Virus record (IMG/VR): IMGVR_UViG_3300010368_000009
Location: 37,447-101,446 of that record
DNA length: 64,000 nucleotides
Source: a virus
Strand: one strand, 5' to 3'
The notes under the pieces are model-generated. The model made no database searches and was not told the DNA's origin. It worked only from the letters and a program-made list of their open reading frames with translations. The translations under genes and the position numbers were made by a program. This document shows positions 40,882 through 48,612 of this stretch, piece after piece. Positions within the stretch are counted from its first letter, which is position 1. Each line of letters begins with the position of its first letter.

Positions 40882-41327
40882 TGGTAAACAGAGTAACAAC
40901 AAAATTAAATGATGGAACACACGGTTTGTTTATTTCCAAACCGGGTATTGATGTATTGACGGCATCTCAATGGGAAATGGTTTTTGATTCTAGAAACAAT
41001 TATGCTGCAACGGTTATTCAAACTGGTACAGCCTCGCGTGGAGCAACAGTTAGTTTCCCCACACAATCATATACCCCACAAGCAATAGTTTCGATTGTCA
41101 CTGCTGGTAATATGAATGGTTTAAAATATTATAATTCTGCTGTTGAGGATATTTATTTGTACGGCGAAGACACAGGATATAATTTTGTCCGCAAACGATT
41201 AATTGAACCTATATACAAAATAACATCAAATAGTATTGAATTCATTGACGACTATGTAGCAAATTATGATCCGTCTGGTGGATATACGGTTAGATATGCG
41301 ATATTACGTATACCGGGTGCAGTATGA
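40881..41327 (+). CDS. Short fibre/tip protein A, 148 aa
   Basis: This is translationally coupled to the giant fibre (TAATG). The N-terminus reads MVNRVTTKLNDGTHG, then FISKPGIDVLTAS, a motif shared with the next two genes. The rest is beta-rich (YTPQAIVSIVTAGNMNG, YTVRYAILRIPGAV). It is probably a tip or receptor-binding component placed at the end of a fibre; no enzymatic motif is seen. Confidence 0.68.
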   Translation: MVNRVTTKLNDGTHGLFISKPGIDVLTASQWEMVFDSRNNYAATVIQTGTASRGATVSFPTQSYTPQAIVSIVTAGNMNGLKYYNSAVEDIYLYGEDTGYNFVRKRLIEPIYKITSNSIEFIDDYVANYDPSGGYTVRYAILRIPGAV

Positions 41328-41710
41328 CAAACAGAATAATTATCGGTCAAAAAAACATAGGTGAATATGGTCTTTGGGTTTCCCGACTCGGGTATGATGT
41401 TTTGACCACATCTGATAGTAATTTATTGTTTTCCATGTCGGGTGCTTATCTACAAGTATTGCAACAGGGAGAGTTTACAATAGGCTCAGGTACAAATCCG
41501 TATTTAAATATTTCATTATCTGGAACTAATGGGATTTCTCCCTTTGTGTATGTTTTTATTAAAGATTCATATGATGTTGGAACACGGGTATACAATATTA
41601 ATGCAAGCATGAATGTAGTAGCATCTTCTAGTAATTTAAATATTGCACTGGATGGTTATCATTCGTCTACAACTCAGGGATCATATATTTGTTTTTACGA
41701 TGGTGAATAG
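41324..41710 (+). CDS. Short fibre/tip protein B, 128 aa
   Basis: It overlaps the previous gene in ATGA. The start MTNRIIIGQ and the segment WVSRLGYDVLTTSDSNLLFS align with proteins A and C. The body is beta-rich and short, with serine/asparagine-rich strands. It looks like a tandem duplicate of protein A. Confidence 0.66.
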   Translation: MTNRIIIGQKNIGEYGLWVSRLGYDVLTTSDSNLLFSMSGAYLQVLQQGEFTIGSGTNPYLNISLSGTNGISPFVYVFIKDSYDVGTRVYNINASMNVVASSSNLNIALDGYHSSTTQGSYICFYDGE

Positions 41711-43412
41711 AGTTTTAATTGACGCTAACAATTTTAAAGTATCGAAGCCGGGCATTGATGTTCTTACGGCAAACAATAGCCAATTGATTATTAGAAACAA
41801 TTCAACATCATTGGGTATTATGCAAACTGGTACATTTACCGAAAGCGTGATAGATGGATATTATGCTTATAATACATTTAGACCGTACTTTTTTGAGTAT
41901 CTACCAGTGAGCCATGCTATAATTAACCCAACCGGCTTCCTTCCCTTGATGCTTCATCAACGTATTGATAATAGTAATTCATCCATCGCTTGGGGCGGCG
42001 GATTCTATATGGAATATTCAGCATCGGGTGCATATGTGGACCAGAGTGGGGAATTCGATACCATTGGTACATCGTCCGCTGGTTCAACGAGTGGTCATTG
42101 GGTTGTTTTTCTAGCACCAGACGGAGCAAAATGTATTGGTGGTGGCGGTGGAATCATTGCCAATGGTATTGATGAATTTTTCTTTAGATCGGTTTATCAA
42201 GAATCATCATATAGATATAATGCGTTCTTCACCAAATCTACCGAAGATGATCAACCGCCTGATCCAAAAGATAGAATACCGAATGCAATAAGCTTCAATG
42301 ATAAAATTAATACAACTGATGCAGCGGTAACAAATTCTCAAACGATTAGTGGGGTTGATGCAGGGTTTTTTATAGAAGCTACCTTATCATCCTCGTTGAA
42401 TTCTGGAGCAAGTGAAAAGTTTACAGCTACCCGTATCGAAACCGATGACACGAGTAAATCGGTTCAGGTGACTTCCGGTAATTCAGTACTACTTGATGTA
42501 TTACCGGGTAGTTCTGTATCTTTTATGTTTGAGGGAACCGCAGCTAAGCTAGTTGATGTAACTTTAAAAAATGTAAATAATGGAAACAATATATTAGATA
42601 CATTCACACTCGGTGTAAACTCATTTGATTATTATCCTGACCCGTTGGATTTTTCTAACTTAACAGGGTCCGGTTATGATATTGGTAACACAGTGACTGT
42701 TACGGGTATTAATACCGCAACTGATATAAGAATTGAATTACCAACAATTCTTTCAGCAGGCCAATACTTGGCAATTTATAAAAATAGTGTCATAACTCTA
42801 CAGACTTCTGGATCGACACTCACCACGGTGTTTAATGATGGTGATGATGTTTCATTTGCTATATATTCTCATAATGGATATTCTGGTACGGTTACGGTTA
42901 GAAATTTAGAAAATAATGAGATACTAGATACATTCACATCTAGTATCTCGTCTAATAACAGCATTCCAGATATAATACCCAACCTTGATTCGTTTTCAGC
43001 ATCAAGTGTTACTAATATAACAACCGATACGACAAATTCCATTTCGATGACGGGTTATAGTGGTTCTGCTACTATGAAATTGATAACATTGACTCTTGGG
43101 GTGTCTGATGGTCCGTCTATACCGGATTACACAATGAATTTTGTGATCCTATCAAATGGTTCAGTAATCAAAACTATACCGTCCGGTTCCACCGATAATA
43201 TTTTTTCATTCCCGGTTGGAGCATCATTATCGATTAGGGCTGAATTGAATAATAGTGATACAACAGGTATTACTGTTACCGGAACTGCTACACTGAGCGT
43301 AAACGCCGGTGGTCAATATGCGTTTTTAGATAATATGGCTGTAAATATGTATGCTGCCGCAGCGGCAGGTGGTGGCGGTGGTCCGGGCGGTGGAGGCTTT
43401 GGTGGTATATAA
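41700..43412 (+). CDS. Short fibre/tip protein C with Gly-rich end, 570 aa
   Basis: Start ATG 41700 (MVNRVLIDANNF) aligns with the two preceding proteins, including VSKPGIDVLTANNSQL; an in-frame ATG 57 bases upstream would break the alignment. After the shared domain comes PPDPKDRIPNAISF, then several beta-sandwich-like repeats ending in LDTFT (for example NNILDTFTLG and NEILDTFTSS). The C-terminus is AAAAAGGGGGPGGGGFGGI. Glycine-rich loops are typical of T-even adhesin tips (gp38-like), but an alternative is a flexible linker. Confidence 0.68.
   Translation: MVNRVLIDANNFKVSKPGIDVLTANNSQLIIRNNSTSLGIMQTGTFTESVIDGYYAYNTFRPYFFEYLPVSHAIINPTGFLPLMLHQRIDNSNSSIAWGGGFYMEYSASGAYVDQSGEFDTIGTSSAGSTSGHWVVFLAPDGAKCIGGGGGIIANGIDEFFFRSVYQESSYRYNAFFTKSTEDDQPPDPKDRIPNAISFNDKINTTDAAVTNSQTISGVDAGFFIEATLSSSLNSGASEKFTATRIETDDTSKSVQVTSGNSVLLDVLPGSSVSFMFEGTAAKLVDVTLKNVNNGNNILDTFTLGVNSFDYYPDPLDFSNLTGSGYDIGNTVTVTGINTATDIRIELPTILSAGQYLAIYKNSVITLQTSGSTLTTVFNDGDDVSFAIYSHNGYSGTVTVRNLENNEILDTFTSSISSNNSIPDIIPNLDSFSASSVTNITTDTTNSISMTGYSGSATMKLITLTLGVSDGPSIPDYTMNFVILSNGSVIKTIPSGSTDNIFSFPVGASLSIRAELNNSDTTGITVTGTATLSVNAGGQYAFLDNMAVNMYAAAAAGGGGGPGGGGFGGI
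42918..42949. repeat. Perfect 12-bp inverted repeat inside fibre gene C
   Basis: GAGATACTAGAT (42918-42929) is the exact reverse complement of ATCTAGTATCTC (42938-42949), with an 8-base loop. It lies within the NEILDTFTSSIS codons. Confidence 0.7.
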
Positions 43413-43810
43413 TGTATATTGTAATATATGATCCTATAACAAAACGACCGTCTTATACAGCAGAACAGTCTGATCTAATTAAATTGGATTTTTTCAAAGA
43501 CCAAGGTTTAAGTTGCTTTCTTTCAGAAACTGCTAATATATCAAATCAATATGTTGAAAATGATACATTGGTTTCTATGAAGGCGATGTCTTTGGGATAT
43601 GAACCCACGGGGTTAGTCGGCCAAGAACATATAATCACAGGAGTACCAGATAACACGGAAGTTTCGGTTGATGGTGTTTCTATGGGACTAATAAATGATG
43701 GTATGGCCGAATTCACATTTGATGATGTTGCCGAATACCACATTATGTTCAAAAATGAACCAAGGTATGTAACAACTAATATAATGGTAAACATCGGCAA
43801 TGAAATTTAA
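43412..43810 (+). CDS. Fibre-associated protein, 132 aa
   Basis: It is coupled to fibre gene C by TAATG. The start MYIVIYDPITKRPSY and the central EHIITGVPDNTEVSVDG resemble small proteins encoded after tail fibres. A role in fibre assembly or as a short tip subunit is likely from context; the family is not certain. Confidence 0.6.
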   Translation: MYIVIYDPITKRPSYTAEQSDLIKLDFFKDQGLSCFLSETANISNQYVENDTLVSMKAMSLGYEPTGLVGQEHIITGVPDNTEVSVDGVSMGLINDGMAEFTFDDVAEYHIMFKNEPRYVTTNIMVNIGNEI

Positions 43811-44195
43811 TATTAAAAAAGATTATGATTATAATCAATTAAGAACTAACGCGAAGCGTTATATTGATTCTGAAGCCGAACGAGCCAGACGTAGACTGAC
43901 AACAGATGGCGCTATTATGTCAATGGTTTATTCTTCCAAATTAGAAGAAGCTAAATCATATATTAATGACCCTGACCCAGATGATTCAAAATACACATTC
44001 TTGTGTGCTGAACTCCCTATCACAGAGGGTAGGAGTATGATTAGTCTCGCTAATATGATCATAGAAAAAAATAATTTGTGGAAAAATCAAATGGCACGAA
44101 TTGAACGTATTAGAATTGAACGTAAAAAAATGATTGATGTAACACAGAATGATCGTGTTGTTATTGAAAAAATTGCTAATAACACATCTTTTTGA
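43800..44195 (+). CDS. Probable tail fibre assembly protein, 131 aa
   Basis: The helical segment YIDSEAERARRRLTTDGAIM, followed by YSSKLEEAKSYINDPDPDDS, matches the C-terminal domain of phage tail fibre assembly proteins (DUF4376-like), in which E-R-A-R-x-R, G, then a Y-x-x-K-x-x-E-A helix is conserved. It overlaps the preceding gene by 11 bases and is the last fibre gene. Such proteins act as chaperones for fibre folding. Confidence 0.7.
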   Translation: MKFNIKKDYDYNQLRTNAKRYIDSEAERARRRLTTDGAIMSMVYSSKLEEAKSYINDPDPDDSKYTFLCAELPITEGRSMISLANMIIEKNNLWKNQMARIERIRIERKKMIDVTQNDRVVIEKIANNTSF

Positions 44196-44226
44196 TTCTA
44201 TTACGAAAAAAAAATGCACTTAGGTG

Positions 44227-44256
44227 TTGACATAGTTTCGTTTTCTGGTATAAGTA
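44227..44256 (+). promoter_or_regulatory. Promoter of the tRNA-Pro/Gln cluster
   Basis: TTGACA (44227-44232) and TATAAG (44249-44254, within GTATAAGTA) are 16 bases apart. The predicted start is at about 44261. Confidence 0.72.
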
Positions 44257-44261
44257 TATTC

Positions 44262-44369
44262 ATGAACACGATGTTGACATACGATGCCTTCGGGGCAACA
44301 GCCACAGGAATTACGATTTCTGTTGACGCTATCGCTATGCCAACTCCACAGGCTGTCCAACCCCTTTAG
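44262..44369 (+). other. Small RNA or leaderless 35-aa ORF
   Basis: The predicted transcript starts almost exactly at an ATG (44262) that opens 35 codons (MNTMLTYDAFG...AVQPL). No ribosome binding site can exist, so translation would be leaderless. The same bases contain GCC-TTCG-GGGC, a possible ACAGCC/GGCTGT pair and a final AACCCC-TTTA-GGGGTT hairpin (44357-44372). A small structured RNA is the more likely reading. Confidence 0.4.
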
Positions 44370-44407
44370 GGGTTTGTTGAGAATGCCTGAAATTCATTTC
44401 TAATTAT

Positions 44408-44484
<77 letters not shown>

Positions 44485-44490
44485 ATTTCC

Positions 44491-44566
44491 CAGAATGTAG
44501 CTCAGTGGCGAGAGCACCGGTCTTGGGCACCGGGGGTCGCAGGTTCGAATCCTGCCATTCTGACCA
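44491..44566 (+). tRNA. Second tRNA with anticodon TGG (Pro)
   Basis: Acceptor CAGAATG pairs with CATTCTG, followed by A and encoded CCA. The anticodon arm is CCGGT-CTTGGGC-ACCGG, so the anticodon is again TGG. The body differs from the first copy in the acceptor, D arm and anticodon stem, so it is not a simple duplicate. Confidence 0.87.
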
Positions 44567-44617
44567 ATTTATTCATCAGGAGAATAAAATGAATACCGGA
44601 GCTTAATAAAAGTTTAA

Positions 44618-44692
44618 TGGAGAGTCGCCAAGCGGTAAGGCAACAGGTTTTGATCCTGTCATGCGCAGGTTCGAATCCTGCCTCTCCAGCCA
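44618..44692 (+). tRNA. tRNA-Gln(TTG)
   Basis: Acceptor TGGAGAG pairs with CTCTCCA, followed by G and encoded CCA. The anticodon arm is ACAGG-TTTTGAT-CCTGT with anticodon TTG. The T arm is GCAGG-TTCGAAT-CCTGC. Confidence 0.92.
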
Positions 44693-44697
44693 TTTTT

Positions 44698-44747
44698 ATA
44701 TTCGAACCACCTTTTGCTATAAGTAGTATTAAAGGTGGTTCGAATAT
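44698..44747 (+). promoter_or_regulatory. 17-bp hairpin with a promoter in its loop and the RBS in its stem
   Basis: The 17 bases at 44698-44714 are the exact reverse complement of 44731-44747. The 16-base loop holds CTATAAGTAGTATT. The right arm contains AAAGGTGG and the first two bases of the ATG at 44746. Read-through RNA from the tRNAs would hide the ribosome binding site, while RNA started in the loop would lack the left arm. Confidence 0.8.
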
Positions 44748-45450
44748 GGTTAGATTTAATTGGAGTGGTAGTGAAGAAGTAATACATGAAGCTGTATCGG
44801 CGTCATATTCTGTTACTGAAACACTAAGGCGATTGGGTTTGGATAATAAGGGTGGTAATTATAAAACGTGTAAGAAATATATAGAATTATTTAATATTGA
44901 TAAATCGCATTTCAAGACACAGGGGGAACTCATAAGTGGTAAACGCAATGTTAATCATACTACATTAGATGAATATCTATGTAGTACTAACCCTGTGAAT
45001 CAAGTCATCAGAAAGAAAATGGTAGCAGAAGGTATCAAACCGGACGTATGTGAAATATGCGGGCAGGGAAACACATGGAATGATCGACCACTAGTTCTTC
45101 AAATAGATCATATGGATGGAGATAACCAAAATAATAATCTGACCAATCTTCGTATAATTTGCCCAAATTGCCACACACAGACGAAAACGTTTGGATTTAA
45201 GAGCCGAGTGGTAAAACGACATTGTATTATTTGTACCAGTCCTATTATGACAGGTAATAATAAAACATGTTCACGCGAGTGTCATGCAGAACTAGCTAGA
45301 CGTATAACAACCCATGATAATCCAATATGGTTAAAATATGATCTATCCGAGATGATCAAAACAATGACTAATACCCAAATAGCACAGGAAATAGGTTTCA
45401 CTGAAACATCGGTGAGAAAACGATTAAAAAAGCTCAATCTTACTAGATGA
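44746..45450 (+). CDS. HNH homing-type endonuclease, 234 aa
   Basis: An HNH core lies at about residues 100-150: CEICGQGNTW, LQIDHMDGDNQNNNLTNLRI and ICPNCHTQTKTF. It has two CxxC pairs and the N-N-x-x-x-N-L-R pattern of free-standing phage HNH enzymes. A second Cys motif (HCIICTSPIMTGNNKTCSREC) follows, and the C-terminus ends in a helix-turn-helix-like segment (TNTQIAQEIGFTETSVRKRL). The N-terminal helix-turn-helix-like part (SYSVTETLRRLGL) may also bind DNA. Expression appears gated by the overlapping hairpin. It follows tRNA-Gln directly, a common place for mobile genes. Confidence 0.88.
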   Translation: MVRFNWSGSEEVIHEAVSASYSVTETLRRLGLDNKGGNYKTCKKYIELFNIDKSHFKTQGELISGKRNVNHTTLDEYLCSTNPVNQVIRKKMVAEGIKPDVCEICGQGNTWNDRPLVLQIDHMDGDNQNNNLTNLRIICPNCHTQTKTFGFKSRVVKRHCIICTSPIMTGNNKTCSRECHAELARRITTHDNPIWLKYDLSEMIKTMTNTQIAQEIGFTETSVRKRLKKLNLTR

Positions 45451-45452
45451 AG

Positions 45453-46166
45453 TTATTCTTCATCAGGGAATATTTCACCGTAATGATTATTGATCAATTT
45501 ATCTAAATGGTTGGAAACAGTTTTCATATATTCTGCATCACGTTCCGGTTTGTTATCTAAATGCTTAGACATACGAACACCATCGCCTTTACAGAACGCC
45601 ATCCACCAACCGAACGTTTTACCAAGTTGTAAGTTAAGTTCATTGTTACCAAATTCACCAAGTAACATTTCTTTGGTTTTATCAATAATAAACCATTTGC
45701 CCATATTGATGACACGATAAAATATGAAAGTTGGACTTTCATATTCATAATAACACGAGATGCCATCAACTTCGTGAATAGGTGTCGATTTCGAGTCTGG
45801 ATCAAATACAGCTTCCATCATCATATCAAAGCTCCCTGCCCAATTATCAAATGCCCCTGCAAATTCATCATCATCCAAATCTGCAAATTTGTCAATATCC
45901 GAATCGATTTCCTGACTATCGCTTTGATCAAAATCGGTAATTCCGGGTCCATCCAGTTTCATCAACGTGTATGAATTATCGGGTCCGATCACCATAACGT
46001 AAAAATTACCCGAATGGACAATTTCACTGGTGATGTCCGTACCGGATGAAGATGCTGGATCGAGTTCTTCATCCGGTACTGGGATTTCAGCCGGTGGTGC
46101 TTCTAATGCTGGTGGTCCGTATTCGTCTTTATATGCGTTGATAACGTCTTTGATAGAAATAGCCAT
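45453..46166 (-). CDS. Hypothetical acidic protein, 237 aa
   Basis: ATG 46166 follows GAGGTAAGAT. The N-terminal region is proline-rich (PPALEAPPAEIPVPDEELDP), followed by an acidic globular part and a C-terminal domain with aromatic clusters (GKTFGWWMAFCKGDGVRMSK). No domain is recognised. It ends 3 bases from the convergent HNH stop. A GATAAATA box lies upstream, so it may be expressed late. Confidence 0.62.
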   Translation of the reverse strand: MAISIKDVINAYKDEYGPPALEAPPAEIPVPDEELDPASSSGTDITSEIVHSGNFYVMVIGPDNSYTLMKLDGPGITDFDQSDSQEIDSDIDKFADLDDDEFAGAFDNWAGSFDMMMEAVFDPDSKSTPIHEVDGISCYYEYESPTFIFYRVINMGKWFIIDKTKEMLLGEFGNNELNLQLGKTFGWWMAFCKGDGVRMSKHLDNKPERDAEYMKTVSNHLDKLINNHYGEIFPDEE

Positions 46167-46182
46167 ATCTTACCTCAATATG

Positions 46183-46815
46183 TTATTTATCATCAAGGAT
46201 CATTCCGAGTTCCATAAATTCTTTTCTGATATTCATGAACATCATTCCTTGTTCAATAGCATCATCCAATGCATCATGTGTATGCGGTAGGTCAGAGAAC
46301 CAACGCTTTGGCATATAACGCTTTGTCGTTTTCACCCAACGGGTTCCAAGACGAGCGTATACATATGATTTGATATCAATGGCACGACTGAATCCTAATG
46401 GATTTTCACCATGGTAGCGACAGAAATAATAATCTGGCCACTTCCAATCAAACGCGAGTGGATAACAAACCACCGTCATATCCCAATCCTTCGATGGGAA
46501 ATTGGTGTTCCGCCATTCAATAAAATCATCAACAAAATGTGGGGGTGAAATCATATCAACGCGTGTGCGATCATACATTTTCCGATGTTGTTCATCTCTG
46601 AACCAGAATTCGTTCATCGTTTTTTCGCTTTGGGTTGCACCGGGTAGCAATTCCAAATTACGATAAAAGGTTGATACAGGTTGCTCTTCGCCATCGACAA
46701 ATGCTGCATACCCAATAGACAACATACTATTCAAACCGGGAAATGGGCCATCGGCTTCAATATCCATTGATACGAAAACTTCTTTCTTGACCCGTTCGTT
46801 TTTATTTCTAGACAT
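46183..46815 (-). CDS. DnaQ-like 3'-5' exonuclease, 210 aa
   Basis: The DEDDh signature is visible: MDIEADGP near residue 16 (first Asp-x-Glu), an aspartate in the middle, and HTHDALDDAIEQG near residue 185 (His and last Asp). The protein resembles single-domain exonucleases of the exonuclease/exoribonuclease X-T group. Start 46815 is chosen because AAGGA lies just upstream; a longer version lacks a site. The substrate (DNA or RNA) cannot be told. Confidence 0.82.
   Translation of the reverse strand: MSRNKNERVKKEVFVSMDIEADGPFPGLNSMLSIGYAAFVDGEEQPVSTFYRNLELLPGATQSEKTMNEFWFRDEQHRKMYDRTRVDMISPPHFVDDFIEWRNTNFPSKDWDMTVVCYPLAFDWKWPDYYFCRYHGENPLGFSRAIDIKSYVYARLGTRWVKTTKRYMPKRWFSDLPHTHDALDDAIEQGMMFMNIRKEFMELGMILDDK
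46184..46191 (-). promoter_or_regulatory. Late-type promoter box
   Basis: GATAAATA on the minus strand sits at the end of the exonuclease gene, about 18 bases before the start of the 237-residue gene. Confidence 0.5.
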
Positions 46816-46859
46816 TACTTGTTCCTTCATTTTGGGTATCATATTACAATAATCACTAC

Positions 46860-46888
46860 TTGACAAGTTATTATATTCCGTATACATT
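46860..46888 (+). promoter_or_regulatory. Promoter of the 175-aa gene
   Basis: CTTGACA (TTGACA at 46860-46865) is followed by TATACA (46881-46886) after 15 bases or TACATT (46883-46888) after 17. Confidence 0.55.
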
Positions 46889-46909
46889 GATCATACAGGG
46901 AGAGCGATT

Positions 46910-47437
46910 ATGTATACCAAACTTGAACAACCTTATATGATGCAACCGGATCGCGTCGTTCTGACTCCAATGGTTGGTGTCAAGGATGCCCATATTAGTT
47001 TGGTTCGTCGCGTCAATGTGAAGAATGGGTGGGGTGGTGAAGTTCTCGCCACTATCGAACCTTCTGAACATAGGGTGTTGTGTGAGTGTGTTGCTCTTCG
47101 TTTGATCGAAATCAATGATGATGGTCTGTTCAACCTTGCGCCACTCGGTGCAACCTTTCTCGCTGAACATGGTGAAGATAGCATCTTCTATTTTGCTGAC
47201 AGTGAAACTGGTGAAGTTGTCGAAGTCACTGATCTTGAAATGATCCTGCTTCAAACAGCAGCCTACACCGAAGACGGTTGCCATGGTGTTGGTGATACCG
47301 TGGAAATCGACATCATCAAAACTCTCGAATGTGTTGGTCTGGTCAAGACTCGCACCAATGATAAGGGTCAAATTGACTTCTATCTGACCAAGACTGGTAT
47401 CGATTTCTTGATTGATGAAGGTTATCTTCTCGGTTAA
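46910..47437 (+). CDS. Protein with two winged-helix-like repeats, 175 aa
   Basis: Two similar segments each combine helices with a beta wing: HRVLCECVALRLIEINDDGL...LGATFLAEHG and DIIKTLECVGLVKTRTNDKG...KTGIDFLIDEG. This is the layout of winged-helix DNA-binding domains, without a recognised family. It has its own promoter and a GGGAG site. A regulatory role is plausible; structural alternatives exist. Confidence 0.6.
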   Translation: MYTKLEQPYMMQPDRVVLTPMVGVKDAHISLVRRVNVKNGWGGEVLATIEPSEHRVLCECVALRLIEINDDGLFNLAPLGATFLAEHGEDSIFYFADSETGEVVEVTDLEMILLQTAAYTEDGCHGVGDTVEIDIIKTLECVGLVKTRTNDKGQIDFYLTKTGIDFLIDEGYLLG

Positions 47438-47455
47438 TTGTCCTATTTCCCATGC

Positions 47456-47489
47456 TATTGGCTTAATCTTATAAATAGTTAAGCCAATA
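47456..47489 (+). promoter_or_regulatory. 11-bp hairpin with TATAAATA in its loop
   Basis: TATTGGCTTAA (47456-47466) is the reverse complement of TTAAGCCAATA (47479-47489). The loop contains TATAAATA (47470-47477), the T4 late promoter consensus. It follows one gene by 18 bases and precedes the next start by 24. Confidence 0.78.
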
Positions 47490-47513
47490 ATCTTTAAATG
47501 GGAGACTAGTTCA

Positions 47514-48233
47514 ATGGCAATTGCACAATCTAATCTAACAGCAGTCCTAACAGCCGCACAAGGCTCTATGGTTGCTGCATCCGGTACAATCACTATCAGT
47601 GCTACAGACGTGTCTAACGATGACACAATCACTGTTAATGGCGTTACCTATACTTTCAAGACAACCGCCACCGCTTCCACACATGTTGGAATTGGTGTTG
47701 ATAACGATGCCACTGCTGCTGCTCTTCAAGCAAAACTTGCTGGTGTAACCACAGCTGCTGTCGCTAAGGCTGTATATACTGTGACCGATAACGTTGTCAC
47801 CGCGACTTATAAAGTTCCGGGTACAATCGGTAATGCGTTCACTCTTGCTAAATCTGCTGCTGAAATCACTCTATCCGGTGCAACCCTTGCATCTGGTGCT
47901 GATACTGGCGCGACCGATTATGCATCTGATGATACTGCTGAAGGTGAAACTGCTCCACTCCGTCAGGATAGTGATTTCGAAAAGAATGTTCTTGCGTTGA
48001 TCGCAACAGCAGAAGCTATCGTTACGCTTGGTGCTAACCCATCAACATCTGCCGACACTGCATTGCAGGCTCGCCGTCAGCGCCGTACCCTAAAGCATGT
48101 TCTTCAGGTTCTTGCGTCTGTCGTTCCTTCCGTATCTGATGCTACCGCTGATGATCGTGCAGGAATTGCTTCACGTATTCGTCTAGAAGCTCTTCGTCGT
48201 TACAACAATGTGAACCAGCCTACCGGTCTATAA
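47514..48233 (+). CDS. Probable virion structural protein, 239 aa
   Basis: Residues 25-130 form an Ala/Thr/Val-rich beta domain (NDDTITVNGVTYTFKTTATA and YKVPGTIGNAFTLAKSAAE) of the kind found in phage capsid, sheath and decoration proteins. The C-terminal 90 residues are helical (FEKNVLALIATAEAIVTLG, RIRLEALRRYNN). ATG 47514 lies behind GGGAG and a perfect late promoter, so it should be strongly expressed late. The exact virion location is not clear. Confidence 0.7.
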   Translation: MAIAQSNLTAVLTAAQGSMVAASGTITISATDVSNDDTITVNGVTYTFKTTATASTHVGIGVDNDATAAALQAKLAGVTTAAVAKAVYTVTDNVVTATYKVPGTIGNAFTLAKSAAEITLSGATLASGADTGATDYASDDTAEGETAPLRQDSDFEKNVLALIATAEAIVTLGANPSTSADTALQARRQRRTLKHVLQVLASVVPSVSDATADDRAGIASRIRLEALRRYNNVNQPTGL

Positions 48234-48243
48234 GGTTGTGAAT

Positions 48244-48546
48244 ATGTCTTATGCTCGCCGCCAAGCAGTTACGCGACTTCTTAATGAGTGTGATTGTGAT
48301 AAGGAAACGGTTGATGAAGATCAACTAACGCTCGGTGATAAACCGGACGGGGCAAAAGATATACGTGCTGAAGTCTCTGGTTTAGTTTTCAATGGATGGA
48401 TCACTATTGCTGATAAAGCTGATATTGTTCTATTCATTGAAAATGACACTAGTGATTCTATGACGGACATATGTGAACCTGATAAAGCATCAATTCATAA
48501 GTGTATTTCTCACATGTGTCGGGAACTATCTTCCAAATCAAACTGA
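48244..48546 (+). CDS. Hypothetical protein, 100 aa
   Basis: ATG 48244 follows AAGGTTGTGAAT, 10 bases after the structural gene. The product is acidic with five cysteines (NECDCDKETVDEDQL, DICEPDKASIHKCIS). It is probably co-transcribed with the structural gene and ends before a strong hairpin. The function is unknown. Confidence 0.62.
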   Translation: MSYARRQAVTRLLNECDCDKETVDEDQLTLGDKPDGAKDIRAEVSGLVFNGWITIADKADIVLFIENDTSDSMTDICEPDKASIHKCISHMCRELSSKSN

Positions 48547-48560
48547 TTGTGCAGAATCAA

Positions 48561-48589
48561 ACGGCCCTCGGTTAATAACCGAGGGCCGT
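48561..48589. terminator. Bidirectional terminator hairpin
   Basis: ACGGCCCTCGGTTA pairs with TAACCGAGGGCCGT around a minimal loop between convergent genes. The T runs are short (TTCTCT on plus, TTTGATT on minus). Confidence 0.75.
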
Positions 48590-48612
48590 TCTCTGTCATT
48601 CAGTCGATTTGA

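Noticed and set aside
46871-47632. Minus-strand open frame of 253 codons
   Set aside because: It covers the 175-residue gene and the intergenic late promoter on the other strand, with no start signal or known domain.
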